From Zea mays (taxonomy: Eukaryota; Streptophyta; Magnoliopsida; Poales; Poaceae), in assembly GCF_902167145.1 (NCBI RefSeq), contig NC_050100.1:202157974-202221973 (forward strand): 64,000 bases of DNA, in the 5' to 3' direction. The notes beneath the pieces were generated by a model. The model was not told the origin of the DNA. It saw only the letters and a list, made by a program, of their open reading frames with translations, and made no database searches. The translations under genes were made by a program, and so were the position numbers. This document shows positions 34,379 through 46,566 of the stretch, one piece after another; within the stretch, counting starts at the first letter, position 1, and every line of letters starts with the position of its first letter.

Positions 34379-35709
34379 CATTGATCATCGACCAGAGGCT
34401 CGTACACCTCACCCCACATATGTTTCCTTGCCATAGATCACATTCTTGGATTTCTAGTGGAGTCCATTTCTTGGGAAAAAATCCGAATGTGTTAGCCTTC
34501 GGTATTATTGAAAATTGCCATTCATGGCTATTTTCGACAAAAATGGGGTTGTGTGGCCATTGATCTTTGACCAGAGGCTCATACACCTCACTACACATAT
34601 GTTTTCTTGCCATAGATCACATTCTTGGATTTATGGTGGAGACCATTTCTTGGTCAAAAATCCGTAGGTGTTAGCCTTCAGTGTCATTGAAAATGATCGT
34701 TCATGGCTATTTCCGACAAAAATGGGGGTTGTGTGGCCATTGATCATTGACCAGAGGCTCGTACACTTCACCCCACATAGGTTTTCTTGCCATAGATCAC
34801 ATTCTTGGATTTCTGGTGGAGACCATTTCTTAGTCAAAAATTCGTTGGTGTTAGCCTTCGGTATTATTGAAAATGGTCGTTCATGGCTATTTTCGACTAA
34901 AATGGGGGTTGTGTGGCCATTTATCATCGACCAGAGGCTCGTACACCTCACCCCACATATGTTTCCTTGCCATAGATCACATTCTTGGATTTCTGGTGGA
35001 GACCATTTATTGGTCAAAAATCTGTACGTGTTAGCCTTTAGTATTATTGAATATGATCATTCATGGCAATTTTCGACAAAAATGGGGGTTGTGTGGCCAT
35101 TGATCATCAACCAGAGGCTCGTAAACCTCACCCCTTATATTTTTCCTTGCCATAGATCACATTCTTTGATTTCTGGTGGAGACCATTTCTTGGTCAAAAA
35201 TCTGAATGTTTTAGCCTTCGGTACTATTGAAAATGGTCGTTCATGGCTATTTTTGACAAAAATGGGGGTTGTGTGGCCATTGATATTCGATCAAAGGCTC
35301 ATACACCTCACTAAACATGTTTCCTTTCCATAGATCACATTCTTGGATTTATGGTGGTGACCATTTCTTGGTCAAAAATCCGTAGGTGTTAGCGTTCAGT
35401 GTCATTGAAAATGGTCGTTCATGGCTATTTTCGACAAAAATGGGGTTTGTGTGGCCATTGATCATCGACCAGAGGCTCGTACACTTCACCCCACATATGT
35501 TTTCTTGCCATAGATCACATTCTTGGATTTCTGGTGGGGACCATTTCTTGGTCAAAAATTCGTTGGTGTTAGCCTTCGGTATTATTGAAAATGGTCGTTC
35601 ATGGCTATTTTCGACAAAAATGGGGGTTGTGTGGCCATTTATCATCGACCAGAGGCTCATACACCTCACCCCACATATGTTTCCTTGCCATAGATCACAT
35701 TCTTGGATT

Positions 35710-38700
35710 TCTGGTGGTGACCATTTCTTGGTAAAAATCCGTAGGTGTTAGCCTCTGGTATTATTGAAAATGGTCGTTCATGGCTATTTTCATCAAAAAT
35801 GGGGGTTATGTGGCCATTTATCATCGACCAGAGGCTCGTACACCTCACCCCACATATGTTTCCTTGCCATAGATCACATTCTTGGATTTCTGGTGGAGAC
35901 CATTTCTAGGTCAAAAATTCGTACGTGTTAGCCTTCGGTATTATTTAAAATGGTCGTTCATGGCTATTTTCGACAAAATGGGGGTTGTGTGGCCATTGAT
36001 CATCGACCAGAGGCTCGTACACCTCACCCCACATATGTTTCCTTGCCATAGATCACATTCTTGGATTTCTGGTGGAGACCATTTCTTGAGCAAAAATCCG
36101 AATGTGTTAGCCTTCGGTATTTTTGAAAATGGTCATTCATGGCTATTTTCGACAAAAAATGGGGGTTGTCTGGCCATTGATCTTCGACCAGAGGCTCATA
36201 CACCTCACTACACATATGTTTCCTTGCCATAAATCAAATTCTTGGATTTATGGTGGAGACCATTTCTTGGTGAAAAATCCATAGGTGTTAGCCTTCAGTG
36301 TCATTGAAAATGGTCGTTCATGGCTATTTTCGACAAAAATGGGGGTTGTGTGGCCATTGATCATCGACCAGAGGCTCGTACACTTCACCCCACATATGTT
36401 TTCTTGCCATAGATCACATTCTTGGATTTCTGGTGGAGACCATTTCTTGGTCAAAAATCTGATGGAGTTAGCCTTCGGTATTATTGAAAATGGTCGTTCA
36501 TGGCTATTTTCGACAAAAATGGGGGTTGTGTGGCCATTTATCATCGACCAGACGCTAATACACCTCACCCAACATATGTTTCCTTGCCATAGAAAACATT
36601 CTTGGATATCTGGTGGAGACCATTTCTTGGTCAAAAATCCGTACGTGTTAGCCTTCGGTATTATTGAAAATGGTCATTCATGGCTATTTTCGACAAAAAT
36701 GGGGGTTGTGTGGCCATTGATCATCGACCAAAGGCTCGTACACCTCACCCCACATATGTTTCCTTGCCATAGATCACATTCTTTGATTTCTGGTGGAGAC
36801 CATTTCTTGGTCAAAAATCCGAATGTGTTAGCCTTCGGAACTATTGAAAATGGTCATTCATGGCTATTTTCGACAAAAATGGGGGTTGTGTGGCCATTGA
36901 TATTGGACCAGAGGCTCATACACCTCACTACACATATGTTTCCTTGCCATAGATCACACTCTTGGATTTATGGTGGAGACCATTGCTTGGTCAAAAATCC
37001 GTAGGTGTTAGCCTTCAGTGTCATTGAAAATGGTCGTTCATGGCTATTTTCGACAAAAATTAGGGTTGTGTGACCATGGATCGTCGACCAGAGGCTCATA
37101 CACCTCACCCCACATATGTTTCCTTGCCGTAGATCACATTCTTGAATTTCTGGTGGAGACCATTTCTTGGTCAAAAATTCGTAGGTGTTAGCCTTCGGTA
37201 TTATTGAAAATGGTCGTTCATGGCTATTTTCGACAAAAATGGGGGTTGTGTGGCCATTGATCATCGACTAGAGGCTCATACACCTCACCCCACATATGTT
37301 TCCTTGCCATAGATCACATTCTTGGATTTCTGGTGGAGACCATTTCTTGGTCAAAAATCCGTAGGTGTTAGCCTCTAGTATTATTGAAAATGGTCGCTCA
37401 TGGCTATTTTCATAAAAAATGGGGGTTGTGTGGCCATTTATCATCGACTAGAGGCTCATAAACCTCACCCCACATATGTTTCCTTGCCATAGATCACATT
37501 CTTGGATTTCTGGTGGAGACCATTTCTAGGTCAAAAACTCGTGCGTGTTAGCCTTCGGTATTATTGAAAATGGTCGTTCATGGCTATTTTCGGCAAAATG
37601 GGGGTTGTGTGGCCATTGATCATCGACCAGAGGCTCGTACACCTCACCCCACATATGTTTCCTTGCCATAGATCACATTCTTGGATTTATGGTGGAGACC
37701 ATTTCTTGGGCAAAAATCCGAATGTGTTAGCCTTTGGTATTTTTGAAAATGGTCATTCATGGCTATTTTCGACAAAAATGGGGGTTGTGTGGCCATTGAT
37801 CTTCGATCAGAGGCTCATACACCTCACTACACATATGTTTCCTTGCCATAGATCACATTCTTGGATTTATGGTGGAGACCATTTCTTGGTCAAAAATCCG
37901 TAGGTGTTAGCCTTAAGTGTCATTGAAAATGGTTGTTCATGGTTATTTTCGACAAAAATAGGGGTTGTGTGGCCATTGATCATCGACCAGAGGCTCGTAC
38001 ACCTCACCCCACATATGTTTCCTTGCCATAGATCATATTCTTGGATTTCTAGTGGTGACCATTTCTTGGTCAAAAATCCGTAGGTGTTAGCCTTCAGTAT
38101 TATTGAAAATGGTCGTTCATGGCTATTTTCGACAAAAATGGGGTTGTGTGGCCATTGATCATCAACCAGAGGCTCATACACCTCACCCCACATATGTTTC
38201 CTTGCCATAGATCACATTCTTGGATTTCTGGTGCAGACCATTTCTTGGTAAAAAATCCGTAGGTGTTAGCCTCTAGTATTATTGAAAATGGTCGTTCATG
38301 GCTATTTTCATCAAAAATGGGGGTTGTGTGGCCATTTATCATTGACCAGAGGCTCGTACACCTCACCCCACATATGTTTCCTTTCCATAGATCACATTCT
38401 TGGATTTCTGGTGGAGACCATTTCTAGGTCAAAAATTCGTACGTGTTAGCCTTCGGTATTATTGAAAATGGTCGTTCATGGCTATTTTCGACAAAATGGG
38501 GGTTGTGTGGCCATTGATCATCGACCAGAGGCTCGTACACCTCACCCCACATATGTTTCCTTTCCATAGATCACATTCTTGGATTTCTGGTGGAGACCAT
38601 TTCTTGGGCAAAAATCCGAATGTGTTAGCCTTCGGTATTTTTGAAAATGGTCATTCATGGCTATTTTCGACAAAAATGGGGGTTGTCTGGCCATTGATCT

Positions 38701-41310
38701 TCGACCAGAGGCTCATACACCTCACTACACATATGTTTCCTTGCCATAAATCAAATTCTTGGATTTATGGTGGAGACCATTTCTTGATCAAAAATCCATA
38801 GGTGTTAGCCTTCAGTGTCATTGAAAATGGTCGTTCATGGCTATTTTCGACAAAAATGGGGGTTGTGTGGCCATTGATCATCGACCAGAGGCTCGTACAC
38901 TTCACCCCACATATGTTTTCTTGCCATAGATCACATTCTTGGATTTCTGGTGGAGACCATTTCTTGGTCAAAATTCTGTTGGAGTTAGCCTTCGGTATTA
39001 TTGAAAATGGTCGTTCATGGCTATTTTCGACAAAAATGGGGGTTGTGTGGCCATTTATCATCGACTAGACGCTCATACACCTCACCCAACATATGTTTCC
39101 TTGCCATAGAAAACATTCTTGGATATCTGGTGGAGACCATTTCTTGGTCAAAAATCCGTACGTGTTAGCCTTCGGTATTATTGAAAATGGTCATTCATGG
39201 CTATTTTCGACAAAAATGGGGGTTGTGTGGCCATTGATCATCGACCAAAGGCTCGTACACCTCACCCCACATATGTTTCCTTGCCATAGATCACATTCTT
39301 TGATTTCTGGTGGAGACCATTTCTTGGTCAAAAATCCGAATGTGTTAGCCTTCGGAACTATTGAAAATGGTCATTCATGGCTATTTTCGACAAAAATGGG
39401 GGTTGTGTGGCCATTGTTATTGGACCAGAGGCTCATACACCTCACTACACATATGTTTCCTTGCCATAGATCACACTCTTGGATTTATGGTGGAGACCAT
39501 TTCTTGGTCAAAAATCCGTAGGTGTTAGCCTTCAGTGTCATTGAAAATGGTCGTTCATGGCTATTTTCGACAAAAATTAGGGTTGTGTGACCATTGATCG
39601 TCGACCAGAGGCTCATACACCTCACCCCACATATGTTTCCTTGCCGTAGATCACATTCTTGGATTTCTGGTGGAGACCATTTCTTGGTCAAAAATTCGTA
39701 GGTGTTAGCCTTCGGTATTATTGAAAATGGTCGTTCATGGCTATTTTCGACAAAAATGGGGGTTGTGTGGCCATTGATCATCGACTAGAGGCTCATACAC
39801 CTCACCCCACATATGTTTCCTTGCCATAGATCACATTCTTGGATTTCTGGTGGAGACCATTTCTTGGTCAAAAATCCGTAGGTGTTAGCCTCTAGTATTA
39901 TTGAAAATGGTCGCTCATGGCTATTTTCATAAAAAATGGGGGTTGTGTGGCCATTTATCATCGACTAAAGGCTCATAAACCTCACCCCACATATGTTTCC
40001 ATGCCATAGATCACATTCTTGGATTTCTGGTGGAGACCATTTCTAGGTCAAAAACTCGTGCGTGTTAGCCTTCGGTATTATTGAAAATGGTCGTTCATGG
40101 CTATTTTCGGCAAAATGGGGGTTGTGTGGCCATTGATCATCGACCAGAGGCTCGTACACCTCACCCCACATATGTTTCCTTGCCATAGATCACATTCTTG
40201 GATTTCTGGTGGAGACCATTTCTTGGGCAAAAATCCGAATGTGTTAGCCTTTGGTATTTTTGAAAATGGTCATTCATGGCTATTTTCGACAAAAATGGGG
40301 GTTGTGTGGCCATTGATCTTCGATCAGAGGCTCATACACCTCACTACACATATGTTTCCTTGCCATAGATCACATTCTTGGATTTATGGTGGAGACCATT
40401 TCTTGGTCAAAAATCCGTAGGTGTTAGCCTTAAGTGTCATTGAAAATGGTTGTTCATGGTTATTTTCGACAAAAATAGGGGTTGTGTGGCCATTGATCAT
40501 CGACCAGAGGCTCGTACACCTCACCCCACATATGATTCCTTGCCGTAGATCACATTCTTGGATTTCTGGTGGAGACCATTTCTTGGTCAAAAATCCGTAG
40601 GTGTTAGCCTTCGGTATTATTGAAAATGGTCGTGCATTGCTATTTTCGACAAAAATGGGGTTGTGTGGCCATTGATCATCAACCAGAGGCTCATACACCT
40701 CACCCCACATATGTTTCCTTGCCATAGATCACATTCTTGGATTTCTGGTGGAGACCGTTTCTTAGTAAAAAATCCGTAGGTGTTAGCCTCTAGTATTATT
40801 GAAAATGGTCGTTCATGGCTATTTTCATCAAAAATGGGGGTTGTGTGGACATTTATCATCGACCAGAGGCTCGTACACCTCACCCCACATATGTTTCCTT
40901 TCCATAGATCACATTCTTAAATTTCTGGTGGAGACCATTTCTTGGTCAAAAATTCGTACGTGTTAGCCTTCGGTATTATTTAAAATGGTCGTTCATGGCT
41001 ATTTTCGACAAAATGGGGGTTGTGTGGCCATTGATCATCGACCCGAGGCTCGTACACCTCACCCCACATATGTTTCCTTGCCATAGATCACATTCTTGGA
41101 TTTCAGGTGGAGACCATTTCTTGGGAAAAAATCCGAATGTGTTTGACTTTGGTATTTTCGAAAATGGTCATTCATGGCTATTTTCAACAAAATTGGGGGT
41201 TGTGTGGCCATTGATCTTCGACCCGAGGCTCATACACCTCACTACACATATGTTTCCTTGTCATAGATCACATTCTTGGATTTATGGTGGAGACCATTTC
41301 TTGGTCAGAA
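35710..41310 (-). repeat. 14-monomer tandem duplication (period 2517 bp), two copies plus a partial third
   Basis: About 35710-38226, 38227-40743 and a partial third copy to about 41310, at a constant offset of 2517 bp (14 x 179.8). Shared private variants include GTTGTCTGGCC, CATAAATCAAATTC, CATAGAAAACATTC, GACGCTCATACACC or GACGCTAATACACC, and TTCTAGGTCAAAAA. It is one of the largest clean tandem duplications here. Confidence 0.88.
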
Positions 41311-41318
41311 ATCCATAG

Positions 41319-42396
41319 GTGTTAGCCTTCAGTGTCATTGAAAATGGTCGTTCATGGCTATTTTCGACAAAAAGGGGGTTGTGTGGCCATTGATCATCAA
41401 CCAGAGGCTCGTACACTTCACCCCACATATGTTTTCTTGCCATAGATCACATTCTTGGATTTCTGGAGGTGACCATTTCTTGGTCAAAAATCTGTTGGTG
41501 TTAGCCTTCGGTATTATTGAAAATGGTCGTTCATGGCTATTTTCGACTAAAATGGGGGTTGTGTGGCCATTTATCATCAACCAAAGGCTCGTACAATTCA
41601 CCCCACATATGTTTCCTTGCCATAGATCACATTCTTGGATTTCTGGTGGAGACCATTTCTTGGTCAAAAATCCGTACGTGTTAGCCTTCGGTATTATTGA
41701 AAATGGTCATTCATGGCTATTTTCGACAAAAATGGGGGTTGTGTGGCCATTGATCTTCAACCAGAGGCTGATACACCTCACTACACTTATGTTTCCTTGC
41801 CATAGATCACATTCTTGGATTTATGGTGGAGACCATTTCTTGGTCAAAAATCCATAGGTGTTAGCCTTCAGTGTCATTGAAAATGGTCGTTCATGGCTAT
41901 TTTCGACAAAATGGGGGTTGTGTGGCCATTGATCATCGACCAGAGGCTCGTACACTTCACCCCACATATGTTTTCTTGCCATAGATCACATTCTTGGATT
42001 TCTAGAGGAGACCATTTCTTGGTCAAAAATCTGTTGGTGTTAGCCTTCGGTATTATTGAAAATGGTCGTTCATGGCTATTTTTGACTAAAATGGGGGTTG
42101 TGTGGCCATTTATCATCGACCGGAGGTTCGTACAGTTCACCCCACATATGTTTCCTTGCCATAGATCACATTCTTGGATTTATGGTGGAGACCATTTCTT
42201 GGTCAAAAATTCGTATGTGTGAGCCTTCGGTATTATTGAAAATGGTCATTCATGGCAATTTTCGACACAAATGGGGGTTGTGTGGCCATTGATCTTCGAC
42301 CAGAGGCTCATACACCTCACTACACATAAGTTTCCTCGCCATAGATCACATTCTTGGATTTATGGTGGAGACCATTTCTTGGTCAAAAATCCATAG
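41319..42396 (-). repeat. Three-monomer higher-order repeat, two 539-bp units in R4
   Basis: 41319-41857 and 41858-42396 are successive trimers of the same three subtypes as 24305-25384. They are their collinear counterparts at an offset of about 17,012. Confidence 0.8.
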
Positions 42397-43224
42397 GTGT
42401 TAGCCTTCAGTGTCATTGAAAATGGTCGTTCATGGCTATTTTCGACAAAAATGGGGGTTCTGTGGCCATTGATCATCGAACAGAGGCTCGTACACTTCAC
42501 CCCACATATGTTTTCTTGCCATAGATCAGAATCTTGGATTTCTCGTGGAGACCATTTGTTGGTCAAAAATTCGTAGGTGTTAGCCTTCAGTTTCATTAAA
42601 AATGGTCATTCATGGCTATTTTAGACAAAAATGGGGGTTGTGTCGCCATTGATCATCGACCAGAGGATCGTACACCTCATCCCACATAAGTTTCCTTGCC
42701 ATATATCACATTCTTGGATTTCTGGTGGAGACCATTTCTTGGTCAAAAATCCGTAGGTGTTAGCCTTCGGTATTATTGAAAATCGTCGTTCATGGCTATT
42801 TTCGACAAAAATGGGGGTTGTGTGGCAATTGATCATTGACCAAAGGCTCATACACCTCACCCCACATGTGTTTCCTTGCCATAGACCACATTCTTGGATT
42901 TCTGGTGGTGACCATTTCTTGGTCAAAAATCCGTAGGTGTTAGCTTTCGGTATTATTGAAAATGGTCATTCATGGCTATTTTCATCAAAAATGGGGGTTT
43001 TGTGGCCATTTATCATCGACCAGAGGCTCGTACACCTCACCCCACATATGTTTCCTTGCCATAGAGCACACTCTTGGATTTCTGGTGGAGACCATTTCTT
43101 GGTCAAAAAATCGTATGTGTTAGCCTTCGGTATTATTGAAAATGGTCGTTCATGGCTATTTTCGACAAAATGGGGGTTGTGTGGCCATTGATCATCGACC
43201 AGAGGCTCGTACACCTCACCCACA

Positions 43225-44300
43225 TATGTTTCCTTGCCGTAGATCACATTCTTGGATTTCTGGTGGAGACCATTTCTTGGTCAAAAATACGTACGTGTTA
43301 GCCTTCGGTATTATTGAAAATGGTCGTTCATGGCTATTTTTGACAAAATAGAGGTTCTGTGGCCATTGATCATCGACCAGAGGCTCTTACACCTCACCCC
43401 ACATATGTTTCCTTGACATAGATCACATTTTTGGATTTCTGGTGCAGACCATTTCTTGGGCAAAAATACGAATGTGTTAGCCTTCGGTATTATTGAAAAT
43501 GGTCATTCATGGCTATTTTCGACAAAAATGGGGGTTGTGTGGCCATTTATCTTCAACCAGAGGCTTATACACCTCACTACACATATGTTTTCTGGCCATA
43601 GATCACATTCTTGGATCTATGGTGGAGACCAGTTCTTGGTCAAAAATCCATAGGTGTTAGCCTTCAGTGTCATTGAAAATAGTCGTTCATGGCAATTTTC
43701 GACAAAAATGGGGGTTGTGTGGCCATTGATAATCGACCAGGGGCTCGTACACCTCACCCCACATATGTTTCCTTGCCGTAGATCACATTCTTGGATTTCT
43801 GGTGGAGACCATTTCTTGGTCAAAAATCCGTACGTGTTAGCCTTCGGTATTATTGAAAATGGTCGTTCATGGCTATTTTTGACAAAATAGAGGTTCTGTG
43901 GCCATTGATCATCGACCAGAGGCTCATACACCTCACCCCACATATGTTTCCTTGACATAGATCACATTTTTGGATTTCTGATGGAGACCATTTCTTGGGC
44001 AAAAATCCGAATGTGTTAGCCTTCGGTATTATTGAAAATGGTCATTCATGGCTATTTTCGACAAAAATGGGGGTTGTGTGGCCATTTATCTTCAACCAGA
44101 GGCTCATACACCTCACTACACATATGTTTTCTTGTCATAGATCACATTCTTGGATCTATGGTGGAGACCAGTTCTTGGTCAAAAATCCATAGGTGTTAGC
44201 CTTCAGTGTCATTGAAAATAGTCGTTCATGGCAATTTTCGACAAAAATGGGGGTTGTGTGGCCATTGATAATCGACCAGGGGCTCGTACACCTCACCCCA
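43225..44300 (-). repeat. Tandem duplication of three monomers (539 bp) in R4
   Basis: Two copies, about 43233-43771 and 43772-44310, share GACAAAATAGAGGTTCTGTGG, GGATCTATGGTGGAGACCAG, AAAATAGTCGTTCATGGC and CGACCAGGGGCTCG at an offset of 539 bp. Confidence 0.85.
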
Positions 44301-46560
44301 CATATGTTTCCTTGCCATAGATCACATTCTTGGATTTCTGGTGGACACCATTTCTTGGTCAAAAATCCGTTGGTGTTAGCCTTCGGTATTATTGAAAATG
44401 GTCGTTGATGGTTATTTTCGTCAAAAATGGGGGTTGTGTGGCCATTTATCATCGACCAGAGGCTCGTACACCTCACCCCACATATGTTTAATTGCCATAG
44501 ATCACAATCTTGGATTTCTCGTGGAGACCATTTCTTGGTCAAAAATCCGTACGTGTTAGCCTTCGGTATTATTGAAAATGGTCGTTCATGGCTGTTTTCG
44601 ACAAAAATGGGGGTTGTGTGGCCATTGATCATCGACTAGAGGCTCGTACACATCACCCCAAATATGTTTCCTTGCCATAGATCATATTCTTGGATTTCTG
44701 GTGGAGACAATTTCTTGGTCAAAATTCCGTAGGTGTTAGCCTTCAGAATTATTGAAAATGGTCGTTCATGGCTATTTTCGACAAAAGTGGGGGTTGTGTG
44801 GCCATTGATCATCGATCAGAGGCTCGTACACCTCACCCCACATATGTTTCCTTGCCATAGATCACATTCTTGGATTTCTGGTGGAGACCATTTCTTGGTC
44901 AAAAATCCATAGGTGTTAGCCTTCGGTATTATTGTAAATGGTCGTTCATGGCTATTTTCGACAAAAATGGGGGTTGTGTGGCCATTGATCATCGACGAGA
45001 GGCTCATACACCTCACCCCACATATGTTTCCTTGCCACAGATCACATTCTTGGATTCCTGGTGGAGACCATTTCTTGGTCAAAAATCCGTACGTGTTAGC
45101 CTTCTGTATTATTGAAAATGGTCATTCATTGCTATTTTCGACCCAAATGGGGGTTGTGTGGCCATTGATCTTCGACCAGAGGCTCATACACCTCACTACA
45201 CATATGTTTCCTTGCCATAGATCACATTCTTGGATTTATGGTGGAGACGATTTCTTGGTCAAAAATCCATAGGTGTTAGCCTTCAGTGTCATTGAAAATG
45301 GTCGTTCACGGCTATTTTCGACAAAAATGGGGGTTGTGTGGCCATTGATCATCGACCAGAGGCTCGTACACTTCACCCCACATATGTTTTCTTGCCATAG
45401 ATCACAATCTTGGATTTCTCGTGGAGACCATTTGTTGGTCAAAAATTCGTAGGTGTTAGCCTTCAGTGTCATTGAAAATGGTCATTCAATGCTATTTTTG
45501 TCAAAAATGGGGGTTGTGTCGCCATTGATCATCGACCAGAGGCTCGTACACCTCACCCCACATAAGTTTTCTTGCCATAGATCACATTCTTGGATTTTTG
45601 GTGGAGACCATTTCTTGGACAAAATCCGTAGGTGTTAGCCTTCGGTATTATTGAAAATGGTCGTTCATGGCTATTTTCGACAAAAATGGGGGTTGTGTGG
45701 CAATAGATCATCGGCCAAAGGCTCATACACCTCACCCCACATATGTTTCCTTGCCATAGACCATTTCTTGGATTTCTGGTGGAGACCATTTCTTGGTCAA
45801 AAATCCATAGGTGTTAGCCTTCAGCGTCATTGAAAATGGTCGTTCATGGCTATTTTCGACAAAAATGGGGGTTGTGTGGCCATTGATCATCGACCAGAAG
45901 CTCGTACACTTCACCCCACATACGTTTTCTTGCTATAGATCACATTCTTGGATTTCTGTTGGAGACCATTTCTTGGTTAAAAATCCGTACGTGTTAGCCT
46001 TCGGTATTATTGAAAATGGTCATTTATGGCTATTTTCGACAAAAATGGGGGTTGTGTGGCCATTGATTATCGACCAGAGGCTCGTACACCTAACCCCACA
46101 TATGTTTCCTTGCCATAGATCACATTCTTGGATTTCTGGTGTGACCATTTCTTGGTCAAAAATCCGTAGGTGTTAGCCTTCGGTATTATTGAAAATGGTC
46201 GTTCATAGCTATTTTCGACAAAAATGGGGGTTGTGTGGCCATTGATCATCAACCAAAGGCTCATACACCTCACCCCACATATGTTTCCTTGTCATAGACC
46301 ACATTCTTGGATTTCTAGTGGAGACCATTTGTTGGTCAAAAATCCGTAGGTGTTAGCCTTCGGTATTATTGAAAATGGTCGTTCATGGCTATTTTCATCA
46401 AAAATGGGGGTTGTGTGGCCATTTATCATCAACCAAAGGCTCGTACACCTCACCCCACATATGTTCCTTGCCATAGATCATATTCTTGGATTTCTAGTGG
46501 AGACCATTTCTTGGTCAAAAATTCGTACGTGTTAGCCTTCGGTATTATTGAAAATGGTCG

Positions 46561-46566
46561 TGGTCG
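46561..46566 (-). repeat. Private 6-bp duplication in a knob monomer (R4 copy)
   Basis: GGTCGTGGTCGTTCATGG has one extra TGGTCG relative to the monomer. The same duplication, inverted, occurs at 51901-51906 and 54239-54244 in F5, which marks these monomers as copies of each other. Confidence 0.85.

Noticed and set aside
36285..37004. Long open frame (239 codons) in block R4, and many similar frames across the satellite
   Set aside because: The frames begin at GTG or TTG (GTGTTAGCC), are the 60-codon monomer read through, and are broken by the same kinds of stop and indel elsewhere in the array. They are artefacts of monomer length.
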